Positions 17,239 to 29,314 of a DNA stretch of 64,000 nucleotides are shown here, piece after piece; the first letter of the stretch is position 1; each line of letters begins with the position of its first letter. The notes under the pieces were generated by a model that saw nothing but the letters and a program-made list of their open reading frames with translations, did no database searches and was not told where the DNA came from. This stretch comes from JAGRKR01 sp041397725 (GTDB lineage Bacteria > Pseudomonadota > Alphaproteobacteria > Rhizobiales > Hyphomicrobiaceae). The stretch spans positions 124,001-188,000 of the forward strand of contig JAWKVZ010000001.1 in NCBI GenBank assembly GCA_041397725.1, given 5' to 3'. A program made the translations under genes and the position numbers.

Positions 17239-18156
17239 ATGTCATCCCCCCCTTCCCCACCGACCGGCCGCGACCTCGAGGCGCTGCTCGCCGTGATGGC
17301 CGCTTTGAGGACCCCCGGCAGCGGTTGCCCGTGGGATCTCGCGCAGACGTTCGCGACGATCGCCCCATATACGATTGAGGAGGCCTGCGAGGTCGCCGAC
17401 GCGATCCAGCGCAACGATCTCGTCGACCTCAAGGACGAGCTCGGCGATCTCCTGCTGCAGGTCGTCTACCACGCCCGCATGGCGGAGGAGATCGGGGCTT
17501 TCGCCTTCGCCGACGTCGTCGCCGCGATCACCGACAAGATGATCCGCCGCCACCCGCACGTGTTCGGCAGCGCCGAGGAGCGCCGGGCCGGACCGAGCGA
17601 GGGCTGGTGGGAACGTATCAAGGCCGAGGAGCGTCGCCTCAAGGATCAGGCGCGCCGGACGACAGCACCGGCGGCGGGCGTGGCCACGGAGGAGAGCGCA
17701 GCCTCCGTGCTGGCGGGCGTGCCCCCCACGCTGCCGGCTCTGACGCAAGCGGTGAAGTTGCAGGACAAAGCCGCCCGCGTCGGCTTCGACTGGCCCCACC
17801 TCGGCCCGGTCTTCGACAAGATGCGCGAGGAGCTGGATGAGCTGGCCGAGGTCGCACTGACCGCGGATCCCCGTCGCCCGGAGACCGCCGATGCGAAACC
17901 ACCCACGCACTCACGCGAGCGCATCGCCGAGGAATACGGCGATCTCCTGTTTGTCATGGCGAATGTCGCCCGGCACCTGAAGATCGACCCGGAGGCGACG
18001 CTGCGTAGTGCCAACGCCAAGTTCCGCCGCCGCTTCGGGCGCGTGGAAGCTCTCTTGCGTGAGCGCGGGAAAGCCCCGGAGCAGTCGACGCTCGAAGAGA
18101 TGGACGGGCTGTGGAACGACGTGAAGCGCGAAGAGCGCGGCGAGCCGAGCCGCTGA
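17239..18156 (+). CDS. mazG: Nucleoside triphosphate pyrophosphohydrolase MazG
   Basis: MazG hydrolyses NTPs and dNTPs to monophosphates, a house-cleaning role. The 305-residue protein has two MazG-type all-alpha domains. The first carries CPWDLAQTFATIAPYTIEEA and the metal-binding EEACE with KDELGDLLLQV. The second, after a variable linker, carries KLQDKAARVGFDWP and EEYGDLLFVMANVARH. ATG at 17239 with GGGAG before it gives the normal start; the frame is open far upstream through the repeats. It converges on hflX with 27 bases between stops. mazG near hfq-hflX is a common alphaproteobacterial arrangement. Confidence 0.93.
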   Translation: MSSPPSPPTGRDLEALLAVMAALRTPGSGCPWDLAQTFATIAPYTIEEACEVADAIQRNDLVDLKDELGDLLLQVVYHARMAEEIGAFAFADVVAAITDKMIRRHPHVFGSAEERRAGPSEGWWERIKAEERRLKDQARRTTAPAAGVATEESAASVLAGVPPTLPALTQAVKLQDKAARVGFDWPHLGPVFDKMREELDELAEVALTADPRRPETADAKPPTHSRERIAEEYGDLLFVMANVARHLKIDPEATLRSANAKFRRRFGRVEALLRERGKAPEQSTLEEMDGLWNDVKREERGEPSR

Positions 18157-18183
18157 TCGATCCGGCAGGCGCGGCGGCTCCGC

Positions 18184-19518
<1,335 letters not shown>

Positions 19519-19621
19519 GAGCGCCCGCGTCGTTTGCCGCCCGCCCGTCTTCTCCGGTTGCGCCTCTCGTGGCAGCGAGCGGCGCTGCGTACGCTTCGAA
19601 TTCTTGCGTTGGGCCAGGCTC

Positions 19622-19876
19622 TTATCCTGTAGCGGTGTCGCCCTGCTCGCCCTCCATCAGATTGACGGGCTGGCCGGGCATGATGGTTGAGATCGCGTGC
19701 TTGTAGACGAGCTGGGAATGACCGTCACGTCGAAGAAGTACGCAAAAGTTGTCGAACCAGGTGACGATACCCTGAAGCTTCACACCATTGACCAGGAAGA
19801 TGGTGAGAGGCGTCTTGTTCCTGCGAACATGATTGAGGAACGTATCCTGCAGGCTTTGTGCGCGTTCCGCTGCCAT
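19622..19876 (-). CDS. hfq: RNA chaperone Hfq
   Basis: Hfq is a ring-shaped hexamer that helps small RNAs pair with mRNAs. The 84-residue protein has the Sm1 motif (TPLTIFLVNGVKLQGIVTWF) and Sm2 motif YKHAIST, with only a short acidic tail, as usual in alphaproteobacteria. ATG at 19876 gives the family start MAAERAQSLQDTFLN; a TTG at 19912 would add 12 residues unlike other Hfq. It lies between the aminotransferase gene and hflX, and hfq-hflX is conserved across proteobacteria. Confidence 0.97.
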   Translation of the reverse strand: MAAERAQSLQDTFLNHVRRNKTPLTIFLVNGVKLQGIVTWFDNFCVLLRRDGHSQLVYKHAISTIMPGQPVNLMEGEQGDTATG

Positions 19877-20066
19877 TCTTTTTGTCCATTGCAGTTCGTT
19901 GGTGACGGCCAAGGCGACGAAGACGGAACTTTAGACCAAAGCGTTCTAATTTACACCAGGATATGTAGGGGTCTTTCGCCGAATAATTGCAGGACGGAAA
20001 ACGCCACCTCACGGCGCGTATGAGGCGCTTCGGGCGGACCTGCTGGTGGCGGCGATGCCCACGGGG
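19877..20066 (-). promoter_or_regulatory. AT-rich leader upstream of hfq
   Basis: The 190 bases before hfq include a clearly AT-rich part at about 19925-19990, unlike the flanking genes. This is where an hfq-specific promoter would be expected, so hfq may be transcribed separately from the ntr-trkA genes. I cannot place -35 and -10 boxes with confidence. Confidence 0.3.
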
Positions 20067-20930
20067 TCAGGGCGCGATCTCGGCCACGGAATGGAATTCC
20101 GCCCGCAGCTTGCGCGTGAAGGGACCGGGCTTGCCGTCGCCGATGGTCGTCTCGTCAATCCGGACCACGGGCATCACGGTATTGGTGGCTGACGTGATGA
20201 AGGCCTCGCGCGCCTGCTTGGCCTCGGCGACGCTGAAGGGCCGCTCGACGAGCTCCATGCCTTCGCGGCCGAGGAGGTCGATGACCGTGGTGCGGGTTAC
20301 ACCCCGCAGAATGCCGCGATCCGCCTGACGGGTCACGAGCCGGCCGTCGGCATCGATGATCCAGGCGTTGCTCGAGGCGCCTTCGGTCACCTTGCCGTCG
20401 CGGTCGACGAGCCAGGCCTCCTTGCCGCCCTCGGCCTTGGCGGCCTCTTTGGCCAGCACGGACGGCAGCAGCATCACGGTCTTGATATCGCAACGCCCCC
20501 AACGGATGTCCGGCATGGTCTTGACGGCGATGCCGACGACGGCCTGCGCCTCGACCTTGGCCATGGACACGCTGCGCGCCAGACAGACGAGCGTCGGCGA
20601 CAGGCTATCGTTGCCGGAATAGAGGAAATCGCGCGGTGCGACGCCGCGGGAGACCTGAAGGTAGAGAATGCCGTCGCGGACACGGTTGCGGCGCACCGTC
20701 TCGCGCATGACCCGCGCCAGGGCGGCGGCGCTCATGGGCATGGCCATGTCCAGCTCCTTGAGCGAGCGCGCGAGGCGGGCGATGTGGCGTGTCTCGTCGA
20801 CGAGATGCCCCTTCGCGACCTCGCAGACCTCGTAGACGGCGTCGCCGAACTGGAAGCCGCGATCCTCGGCATGCACCGAAGCCTCGCCCCAGGGGGCGTA
20901 TTGCCCGTCGACATAGATCACCCGGCTCAT
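20067..20930 (-). CDS. D-amino-acid aminotransferase (class IV)
   Basis: This 287-residue PLP enzyme starts MSRVIYVDGQYAPWGEASVH. It has the class IV signatures EDRGFQFGDAVYEVCEV and LQVSRGVAPRDF, the catalytic lysine region CDIKTVMLLPSVLAKEAAK, and GASSNAWIID. It fits D-alanine aminotransferase (Dat) best, which makes D-glutamate and D-alanine for peptidoglycan; a branched-chain or lyase role cannot be excluded by eye. The reading frame is open well upstream, but that part is the complement of trkA. It sits between trkA and hfq, a known alphaproteobacterial position. Confidence 0.88.
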   Translation of the reverse strand: MSRVIYVDGQYAPWGEASVHAEDRGFQFGDAVYEVCEVAKGHLVDETRHIARLARSLKELDMAMPMSAAALARVMRETVRRNRVRDGILYLQVSRGVAPRDFLYSGNDSLSPTLVCLARSVSMAKVEAQAVVGIAVKTMPDIRWGRCDIKTVMLLPSVLAKEAAKAEGGKEAWLVDRDGKVTEGASSNAWIIDADGRLVTRQADRGILRGVTRTTVIDLLGREGMELVERPFSVAEAKQAREAFITSATNTVMPVVRIDETTIGDGKPGPFTRKLRAEFHSVAEIAP

Positions 20931-21058
20931 GAAACTCCGCTCCCGCTTGCCTCGGCTGCCGCTCACGCGGGGCCGTTCGGGGCCACGTGAGAGGGACAGG
21001 AGTAGCGCGGATCGGCAGGCCTCGGCAACCCGCCATCGCAGCGCCGGAGGATGGCAGG

Positions 21059-22435
21059 TCAGAAATACTCGAGGCCGACCCGGAACATCTGTTCGACCTC
21101 GCGGATATGACCGGCGGCGGCGAACAGCACGGCGCGATCGCGGGCCTCGATGGTCGTCGCGCCCGTCGCCGGCAGGACCGTGCCGTTGCGAACGATGGCG
21201 CCGAACCTGATCCCCTCGGAGTGCTTGAGCTCGCGGATCGGCTTGCCGACGACGGGCGCCGTCTCCAGCGCCTCGGCCTCGATGAGCTCCCCGGCGCCGT
21301 TGTGCAGGGAATGCACGCCCCGGATGCGGCCGCGACGGACGTGCTGGAGGATGCGCGACACGGTGATCGTGCGCGGATTGATCTGCGCGTCGATCCCGAC
21401 CGCGCGCGCCATGTTGGCGTAGGCCTGGTTGTTGATGAGGCAAAGGCTGCGCTCGCAGCCCATCTGCTTGGCGAGAACGGAGGCGAGAACATTCACCTGG
21501 TCGTCGTTGGTGAGCGCGACGAAGCTGTCGGCGCTCTCGACATCGGCCTCCCGCAGCACGTCCTCGGAGATGGCGCTGCCGTTGAGCACGACCGTGCGCA
21601 TCAGGCTCTCGGCGGTAAACTCGGCGCGCGGGCGGTTGGCCTCGACGATCTTCACGCGCATGTCGGTGTGCCGCGCCTCGATCTCGCGGGCGACGTAGAG
21701 GCCGATGTTGCCGCCGCCGGCAATGACGATGCGACGCGCCCGCTGCTCGTCGTGTCCGAAGATCTTCAACGTGCGGCTGACCTGGGGGGTCGGCGTGATG
21801 AAGTAGGCATCGTCGCCGGCGATGAGCTGATCGTCGCTATGCGGCACGAACAGCCGCCCCTGACGCACCACGGCGACGATGACGGAGGGCAGGTCCGGAA
21901 ACAGCTCCGCGAGCTGGCGCAGGGGCGTATCGACGATCGGGCAGTCCGCTCCGCAGGCGACGCCCACCGCGGAGATGCGCCCATCGGCGAAGCTCACCGT
22001 CTCGAAGGCGCCGGGGACCGCGAGCCGCCGCATCACCATTTCGCCGACCTCGATCTCCGGCGAGATGATGACGTCGATGGCCATATGCTCGCGCGAGAAC
22101 AGGCCGGCCCATTCCTTCTTGAGGTAGCTGTTGGAGCGCACGCGCGCGATCCTGGTGGGGATCTCGAACAGCGAATGCGCGACCGAGCACGCGACCATGT
22201 TGACCTCGTCGTGCAAGGTCACGGCGATGATCATGTCCGCCTCGCGGGCGCCGGCCTGCTCCAGAACCTCGGGATGCGCGCCGTTGCCGACGAGCGCGCG
22301 CACCTCGAGCAGGTCGTTCACGCGCTGCACGAGGGTCGGGCTCGTGTCGATGAGCGAGACGTCGTTGCCCTCGGCGGACAGACGCTCGGCAATGCCGACG
22401 CCAACCTGTCCGGCACCGCAAATGATGACCTTCAT
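21059..22435 (-). CDS. trkA: Trk potassium transporter subunit TrkA
   Basis: TrkA is the peripheral NAD(H)-binding subunit that gates the TrkH/TrkG potassium channel. The 458-residue protein has two RCK units: the first Rossmann fold starts MKVIICGAGQVGVGIAERL and the second RIVIAGGGNIGLYVAREIE, each followed by a TrkA-C domain. No membrane helices are seen, as expected. No trkH lies in the window. It follows ntrX after a 276-base gap and so may have its own promoter. Confidence 0.95.
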   Translation of the reverse strand: MKVIICGAGQVGVGIAERLSAEGNDVSLIDTSPTLVQRVNDLLEVRALVGNGAHPEVLEQAGAREADMIIAVTLHDEVNMVACSVAHSLFEIPTRIARVRSNSYLKKEWAGLFSREHMAIDVIISPEIEVGEMVMRRLAVPGAFETVSFADGRISAVGVACGADCPIVDTPLRQLAELFPDLPSVIVAVVRQGRLFVPHSDDQLIAGDDAYFITPTPQVSRTLKIFGHDEQRARRIVIAGGGNIGLYVAREIEARHTDMRVKIVEANRPRAEFTAESLMRTVVLNGSAISEDVLREADVESADSFVALTNDDQVNVLASVLAKQMGCERSLCLINNQAYANMARAVGIDAQINPRTITVSRILQHVRRGRIRGVHSLHNGAGELIEAEALETAPVVGKPIRELKHSEGIRFGAIVRNGTVLPATGATTIEARDRAVLFAAAGHIREVEQMFRVGLEYF

Positions 22436-22493
22436 TGCTGGTCGATCCCGCTGCCCGATCCATCCCGAGCCCGAAGCTTATCCGGACCTTCGT

Positions 22494-22509
22494 CACGCTC
22501 CGGAGTGTG
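22494..22509. promoter_or_regulatory. Near-perfect palindrome upstream of trkA
   Basis: CACGCTCCGGAGTGTG is a 16-base inverted repeat with one mismatched pair, about 60 bases before the trkA start. It might be an operator, or part of a transcript-end hairpin for ntrX. Nothing in the sequence decides between them. Confidence 0.3.
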
Positions 22510-22711
22510 ATCGACTTCGGTGGCTTCGCCGTGGCGAGCCCCGGAGCCATGGATCGCACTCCCGGTTCCGACCGATCGCACGCGCGCACGCCGTCCAGTG
22601 GATCGCCTGGAGCGCCATCTCGACCGATCGCGCCCCAGGATGGAACGGCCAACGTTCGTTTTTCGTTAACTGCCGGCGGCGCCCGCGCTTCGGCGGGTCA
22701 GCGTCGGCGGC

Positions 22712-24094
22712 CTAGGCCCCGCGATCCTGGGAACTGACCCCCAGCGCCCGCAGCTTGCGGTGCAAGGCGGAGCGCTCCATGCCGACGAACTCGGCCGTGC
22801 GCGAGATGTTGCCGCCGAAGCGGCCGATCTGAGCCAACAGGTATTCGCGCTCGAAGACCTCTCGCGCCTCGCGCAGCGGCATGGACATCAGGTGCTCCGC
22901 CCCGCCGTTGGCCGGGATCGGCACGGAGGAGCCGATCTCGTCGGGAAGCATGTCCGAGGTGATGACGGCATCGGGATCGCCGCCGGCCAGGATCAGCAGG
23001 CGCTCGATATTGTTGCGCAACTCGCGCACGTTGCCGGGCCAGTCATGCGCCTGCAGCACGGCGACGGCATCGTCGCCGATCCGCCGCGGCGGCAGGCCAG
23101 AGGCGGCGGCAACCTGCCCGACGAAGTAGTGCACGAGATCGGGAATGTCGTCGCGACGCTCGGCCAGGCTCGGAATGCGCAACGGCACCACGTTGAGGCG
23201 ATGGTAGAGATCCTCGCGGAAGCGGCCTTCGGTCATCTCCCGCTCGAGATCCCGGCTCGTCGACGAGATGATGCGGACGTCCACGTGTACCTTCGGTCCG
23301 CCGCCGAGCCTCTGGAACTTCTGCTCGACGAGCACCCGCAGGATCTTGCCCTGCGTCTCGAGCGGCATATCGGCGACCTCGTCGATATAGAGCGTGCCGC
23401 CATGCGCCTCCTCGAGCGCGCCGACCTTGCGCGGTCCGCCGGCGCGGTCCTCCGTGCCGAACAGCTCCTCCTCGACCCGGTCGGGCGCCATGGCCGCCGC
23501 GTTCAGGACCACGAAGGGACCGTTGGCGCGCTGCGACTTCGCATGCGTGACGCGCGCCGCCAGCTCCTTGCCGGAGCCCGAGGCGCCGCGAATGAGGATG
23601 CGGCTGTTCGTCGGCGACACCCGGTCGATGGCGTTGCGCAGTTGGTTGATGGCGCTCGAGCGCCCGACCATCTCGGAGCTGTGAACCGACCGCTCCTTCA
23701 ATTCGCGGTTCTCCCGCCTGAGTTGGGAGGCCTCGAGCGCGCGCAGCGTCACGAGAATGAGCCGGTCGGCCTTGAAGGGCTTCTCGATGTAGTCGTAGGC
23801 GCCGCGCTTGATGGCCGTCACGGCGGTCTCGATGTTGCCGTGGCCGGAGATGATGACAACGGGCAGATCGGGATGCTGCTTCTTGATGACGGACAGCAGC
23901 TCGAGCCCGTCCAGCCGGCTGCCCTGCAGCCAGATGTCCAGGATGATCAGCGATGGACGGCGCAGCTCGATGGCCCCGAGGGCCTCGTCACTGTCGCGCG
24001 CCAGTCGGGTTGTATGCCCCTCGTCCTCCAGAATGCCGGCCACGAGGTCGCGAATGTCCGCCTCGTCGTCGACGATCAGGATGTCCCTAGCCAT
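22712..24094 (-). CDS. ntrX: Response regulator NtrX
   Basis: NtrX is the response regulator of the NtrY/NtrX pair, linked in alphaproteobacteria to nitrogen metabolism, redox sensing and envelope control. The 460-residue protein has a receiver domain (acidic pocket D9/D10, phospho-acceptor D53), an AAA+ domain with Walker A GASGSGKE and Walker B TLYIDEVADMP, and a C-terminal Fis-type helix-turn-helix (GGNISRTAEFVGMERSALHR). The GAFTGA loop that touches sigma-54 is absent: after the EEELFG segment comes TEDRAGGPRKVGALEEA. It probably does not activate sigma-54 polymerase. It starts 3 bases after the ntrY stop. Confidence 0.93.
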   Translation of the reverse strand: MARDILIVDDEADIRDLVAGILEDEGHTTRLARDSDEALGAIELRRPSLIILDIWLQGSRLDGLELLSVIKKQHPDLPVVIISGHGNIETAVTAIKRGAYDYIEKPFKADRLILVTLRALEASQLRRENRELKERSVHSSEMVGRSSAINQLRNAIDRVSPTNSRILIRGASGSGKELAARVTHAKSQRANGPFVVLNAAAMAPDRVEEELFGTEDRAGGPRKVGALEEAHGGTLYIDEVADMPLETQGKILRVLVEQKFQRLGGGPKVHVDVRIISSTSRDLEREMTEGRFREDLYHRLNVVPLRIPSLAERRDDIPDLVHYFVGQVAAASGLPPRRIGDDAVAVLQAHDWPGNVRELRNNIERLLILAGGDPDAVITSDMLPDEIGSSVPIPANGGAEHLMSMPLREAREVFEREYLLAQIGRFGGNISRTAEFVGMERSALHRKLRALGVSSQDRGA

Positions 24095-24097
24095 CGT

Positions 24098-26419
24098 CTA
24101 CTCTCCAGCCTGTCGCATGAGTGCCTTCGCGGGATCGGCGGCAGCGCGCCGCGTCCCGTCCTCGTTTGTGCCGGCGGTGCCCTCCGGCTCCACCAGAGGC
24201 AGGCGGATGCGCATCAGCGCCCCCCCCGCAGTGCCGTCGCGGTTCGCATCATCGAGCCCGAGCGTGCCGCCGTGCTGTTCGATCACCTTGTTGACGATGG
24301 CGAGGCCGAGACCCGTTCCCTTGGCTCGCGTCGTCACATAGGGCTCCAGCAAGCGACCACGGTTCTGTCGCGGCAAGCCGCAGCCGTTGTCTATGATCTC
24401 GATCATGGCCTGCTCGCCGTCGATGGTGATGCGCGTCTCGATGTGGCCCTTGTAGCCCTCGGGGGCGGTCCGGCTCTCGGCCACCGCCTGGACGGCCTCG
24501 CACGCGTTCTTGATCAGATTGGTGATCGCCTGCGAGATCAGCCGCCGGTCGCACGAGACATGCACGGGCGTCTCGGGCATCGTCGTGTCGAACTTGATCT
24601 CGGGATGGCTCATCACGAACAGGAACACCGGCTCGCGCACGACCTCGCGCAGATCCTCGGTCTTCATCTCCGGCTTCGGCATTCGAGCGAACGACGAGAA
24701 CTCGTCCACCATGCGCGAGACGTCGCTCACCTGCCGGATGATGGTGTCCGTGCACTTGTCGAAGATTTCCCGGTCCTCGATCACCACGCGGCTGTACTTG
24801 CGCTTGAGGCGCTCGGCCGAGAGTTGTATCGGCGTGAGCGGGTTCTTGATCTCGTGGGCGATGCGCCGCGCCACGTCGGCCCAGGCGGCGGTGCGCTGGG
24901 CGGCCACGAGGTCCGTCACGTCGTCGAAGGTCATGACGGAGCCGTGATCCTCGTCGCCGACCTGCTCGCGCGTCATGCGCACGGCGAACGTCCGCTCGGT
25001 GTCGCCGACATAGCTGTTGATCTCCGCGAGCCCGGGCGTGCGCCGCCCCTGCTCCTCGGCCGGCCCGAGGGCGCGGGCGAAATCCGGCAAGGCCTCCTCC
25101 AGCGTCTGGCCGACAAGCGTCTCTCCCTGAAGGTTCAGGAGTGTTTCCGCAGAGCGGTTGACCAGCGTGATGCGACCGCTGGTGTCGAGACCGATGACGC
25201 CGGCACTGACACCGGACAGGACGGCCTCGATGAACCGGCGCCTCTCGGTGAGCTGGGCGTTGGTGCGCACGAGGTCATCGCGCTGGCTCTTGATCTGGCC
25301 GGTCATGTGGTTGAACGTCACCGACAACTGGCGCAGATCGCCCTCCCCGCGCTTCACGGGCACGCGAACGTCGAGATCGCCTTCCGAGACCTGCTGCGCC
25401 GCCCCGATCAGCCGGCGCACGGGGTCGACGAGCCGGCCGGCAAACCAGAAGCCGATCCAGATCGCCGCCAGCATCAGCGTCAAGGCGATGGCCACGTAGA
25501 TCAGCCCATAAGCGAATTTGACCCCGGCCCGGCGGCGATCGAGAGCGTGGTACTCCGCAACGCCCGCTTGCGTGCGCTGAAGGTGCCGGATCACTTTGCG
25601 ATCCACCACGCGCGCGATGTAGAGGAACGTGTCGGGCCGGCTCTCGAGCTTGGTGATCGCCGCCACGCGCGGGATGCTGCCGGGCACGAGCAGCGCTACC
25701 TGGCCCTTGGCCGCCTGCCGCATGTCCTGCTGGGCCGGCGGCGCGTAGGCAATGCGCGGGTTCTCGACGCCGACGGTGAGGATCCTGCCCTGGCCGTCGA
25801 TCAGATAGGAGAAGACGAGCTCGCGCAGCAGGGAGCCGCCGACCAGCATGGCCTTCAGGTTCTTCGGATCGTCCCGCACCTCCGGCGGGGCGCCGTCGAT
25901 GTCGCGCGCCATGTTCAGCGCATCGTTGCGGATGACGCGGCCGTGCTCGTGCACGTAAGCCGTGGCCACGTCGAGCGAGTTCTGCACGATCGCGCGTGTC
26001 CGCGCCGAGAAATAGGTATCGAGCGTCCGCGAGAAGGAGATCGTCGCGAATACCGCCAGGAGAATGGCCGGGAAGACGGCGATGACCGTGAACAGCGCCA
26101 CGACGCGCACGTGCAGCCGCGAGCCGGCCGCCTTCCGCTTCCACGACTGCCAGAGCCCCCAGACCTGCCAGAGGATGACCAGGATGGTCGCCACGACCAG
26201 GATGGCGTTGACCAGCAGGACGAGGAACACCACCTCGCCGGTCGGCACGATCGAGGTCAGGCCGGTCAGAATGAGGTAGGTCGCCAGCCCCGAGACGAGC
26301 GACAGCCCGACGATGACGAGGCCGATCCAGAAGCCCCGCCCGTCCGTGCCGAAGGGCACCGTACCCGTGCGGATAGCGGTGGCCAGACGCTCGGTAATCT
26401 TGGTCGGAAGCTCCACCAT
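24098..26419 (-). CDS. ntrY: Sensor histidine kinase NtrY
   Basis: NtrY is the membrane sensor kinase partner of NtrX. The 773-residue protein has two N-terminal membrane helices, a third followed by a periplasmic domain, a fourth leading into a HAMP linker (LVDPVRRLIGAAQQVSEGDL), a PAS domain (FIEAVLSGVSAGVIGLD), a histidine-kinase domain with the phospho-histidine in IAHEIKNPLTPIQLS, and an ATPase domain with DNGCGLP and GTGLGLAIV. ATG at 26419 gives MVELPTKITERL; a longer open frame to 26524 looks non-coding. Neither start shows a strong ribosome site. Confidence 0.94.
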   Translation of the reverse strand: MVELPTKITERLATAIRTGTVPFGTDGRGFWIGLVIVGLSLVSGLATYLILTGLTSIVPTGEVVFLVLLVNAILVVATILVILWQVWGLWQSWKRKAAGSRLHVRVVALFTVIAVFPAILLAVFATISFSRTLDTYFSARTRAIVQNSLDVATAYVHEHGRVIRNDALNMARDIDGAPPEVRDDPKNLKAMLVGGSLLRELVFSYLIDGQGRILTVGVENPRIAYAPPAQQDMRQAAKGQVALLVPGSIPRVAAITKLESRPDTFLYIARVVDRKVIRHLQRTQAGVAEYHALDRRRAGVKFAYGLIYVAIALTLMLAAIWIGFWFAGRLVDPVRRLIGAAQQVSEGDLDVRVPVKRGEGDLRQLSVTFNHMTGQIKSQRDDLVRTNAQLTERRRFIEAVLSGVSAGVIGLDTSGRITLVNRSAETLLNLQGETLVGQTLEEALPDFARALGPAEEQGRRTPGLAEINSYVGDTERTFAVRMTREQVGDEDHGSVMTFDDVTDLVAAQRTAAWADVARRIAHEIKNPLTPIQLSAERLKRKYSRVVIEDREIFDKCTDTIIRQVSDVSRMVDEFSSFARMPKPEMKTEDLREVVREPVFLFVMSHPEIKFDTTMPETPVHVSCDRRLISQAITNLIKNACEAVQAVAESRTAPEGYKGHIETRITIDGEQAMIEIIDNGCGLPRQNRGRLLEPYVTTRAKGTGLGLAIVNKVIEQHGGTLGLDDANRDGTAGGALMRIRLPLVEPEGTAGTNEDGTRRAAADPAKALMRQAGE

Positions 26420-26731
26420 GGGGGCGATCTGCTCAGGTCCTTGCCATGAGACGGACCAGGCACACCGGCCATGGTCTCGCGGATTATCGGACGCTGCCCT
26501 CAAAAATCGTGTCGCACCGGGCACATGTGTGGCCTCGGCGCTTGCGTCCTCGCCGCTGGCCAGCAGACTTCTGACCTAGGCGGCAGCGCGATCCCGACTT
26601 CATGCAGCAGCGAAACCACAACTAGACAAGGGACTGTGGCAAGATCGCGACAATTTCCTATCCGTAGCGAATTCACCTGTGCACCGTCAAGGCTCGTCGG
26701 GCGCTGCGGCTGACCGTGATCAGAGCATGGC
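26420..26731 (-). other. Intergenic region ntrC-ntrY
   Basis: These 312 bases between the ntrC stop and the ntrY start hold no supported gene. A moderately AT-rich part lies at about 26615-26665. The gap suggests that ntrYX has its own promoter, separate from dusB-ntrBC, but no convincing -35/-10, -24/-12 or terminator could be placed by eye. Confidence 0.4.
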
Positions 26732-28177
<1,446 letters not shown>

Positions 28178-28180
28178 GGC

Positions 28181-29314
28181 TCAGCGAGTCTCCTGTCCGC
28201 GTGTGTCGTGAAGAGGCAGCAGCACGCGGAAAACCGTACGCCGCGGCTCGCTCTCACACTCGATGATGCCTCCGTGGTCACTGATGATCTTGGCCACCAG
28301 CGCCAGCCCGAGGCCGGTCCCGGTACGCTTGGTCGTGACGAACGGATCGAACAGGTGCTGCATCATGCCGTCCTGGATGCCTGGGCCGTTGTCCTCGACC
28401 TGGATCATCAACGGCAGTCCGACACGCGGCTCGGAGCCGGGCACCGAGAGGCGGACACCCGGCCGGAAAGCCGTCTTGAGCACGACACGCCCGCCATCCT
28501 TGTCCTGCTCGACGGCCTCGACGGCGTTCTTCACCAGATTGAGGAAGGCCTGCACGAGCTTGTCGCGATGGCCGAGCACGGGGGGCAGCGAGGGATCGTA
28601 GTCCTCACTGATGCGCACGCCCTGCCCGAAGCCGGTCTCGGCCAGCGCCTTCACATGACCGAGCACGGAATGGATGTTGAGGGGCGCCGTCTCGAGCGGG
28701 CGCTCGTCGCCGAACACCTCCATGCGATCCACGAGCGTGCAGATGCGGTCTGTCTCGCTGCAGATGAGTTGTGTCAGCGCCCTGTCGTCGTCCTGCAGCC
28801 CCGGTTCCAGCAGTTGGGCGGCGCCGCGAATGCCCGACAGCGGGTTCTTGATCTCGTGGGCGAGCACGGCAGCCAGCCCCGACACGGAGCGCGCCGCCGC
28901 GCGATGCGTGAGCTGGCGCTCGATCATCTGGGCCATGGAGCGCTGCTGAAGCATGACGACGATGAGCTCGGGCTGCTCGGTCAGGGGACCCGCGAAGATG
29001 TCGACCAGGCGCTGGGCGCCGATGCGAGGGCTGCCGAGATCGACGCCATACTCGTTGACGGATATGCCCGAGCGGCGGACCTGATCGATCAGCGCGAGCA
29101 GCGGACTGCCGAACGACACGAGCTCCTCGACGGTCTGGCGCTTGAGCACTGCCTGGCTGGCTGAAAGGAAGGATTCGGCCGCGGAGTTGGCGTAGAGGAT
29201 GCGCCCCTCGTCGCTGATCAGCAGGATGGGATGCGGCAAGGCCGACAGCAGCAGATCGTGCTGGACGTGGCGGCGCGTGCTCATGGGTGTGCGGGTCATG
29301 CGTCGCGCCGTCAT
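28181..29314 (-). CDS. ntrB: Nitrogen sensor kinase NtrB
   Basis: NtrB (GlnL) is the soluble kinase/phosphatase for NtrC, controlled by the PII protein according to nitrogen supply. The 377-residue protein has a PAS domain (LLSALPHPILLISDEGRILY), the phospho-histidine in LAHEIKNPLSGIRG and an ATPase domain with QVEDNGPGI and GTGLGLALV. No membrane helix is present. The ATG at 29314 forms an ATGA overlap with the dusB stop, and GGAGG lies 7 bases upstream, inside dusB, so translation is coupled. The dusB-ntrB-ntrC order (nifR3-ntrBC) is classic for alphaproteobacteria. Confidence 0.95.
   Translation of the reverse strand: MTARRMTRTPMSTRRHVQHDLLLSALPHPILLISDEGRILYANSAAESFLSASQAVLKRQTVEELVSFGSPLLALIDQVRRSGISVNEYGVDLGSPRIGAQRLVDIFAGPLTEQPELIVVMLQQRSMAQMIERQLTHRAAARSVSGLAAVLAHEIKNPLSGIRGAAQLLEPGLQDDDRALTQLICSETDRICTLVDRMEVFGDERPLETAPLNIHSVLGHVKALAETGFGQGVRISEDYDPSLPPVLGHRDKLVQAFLNLVKNAVEAVEQDKDGGRVVLKTAFRPGVRLSVPGSEPRVGLPLMIQVEDNGPGIQDGMMQHLFDPFVTTKRTGTGLGLALVAKIISDHGGIIECESEPRRTVFRVLLPLHDTRGQETR

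Noticed and set aside
22760..26449. A 1,229-codon open frame on the + strand opposite ntrX and ntrY
   Set aside because: It runs through two well-identified genes and the gap between them, with no domain; long antisense frames are expected at this GC content.
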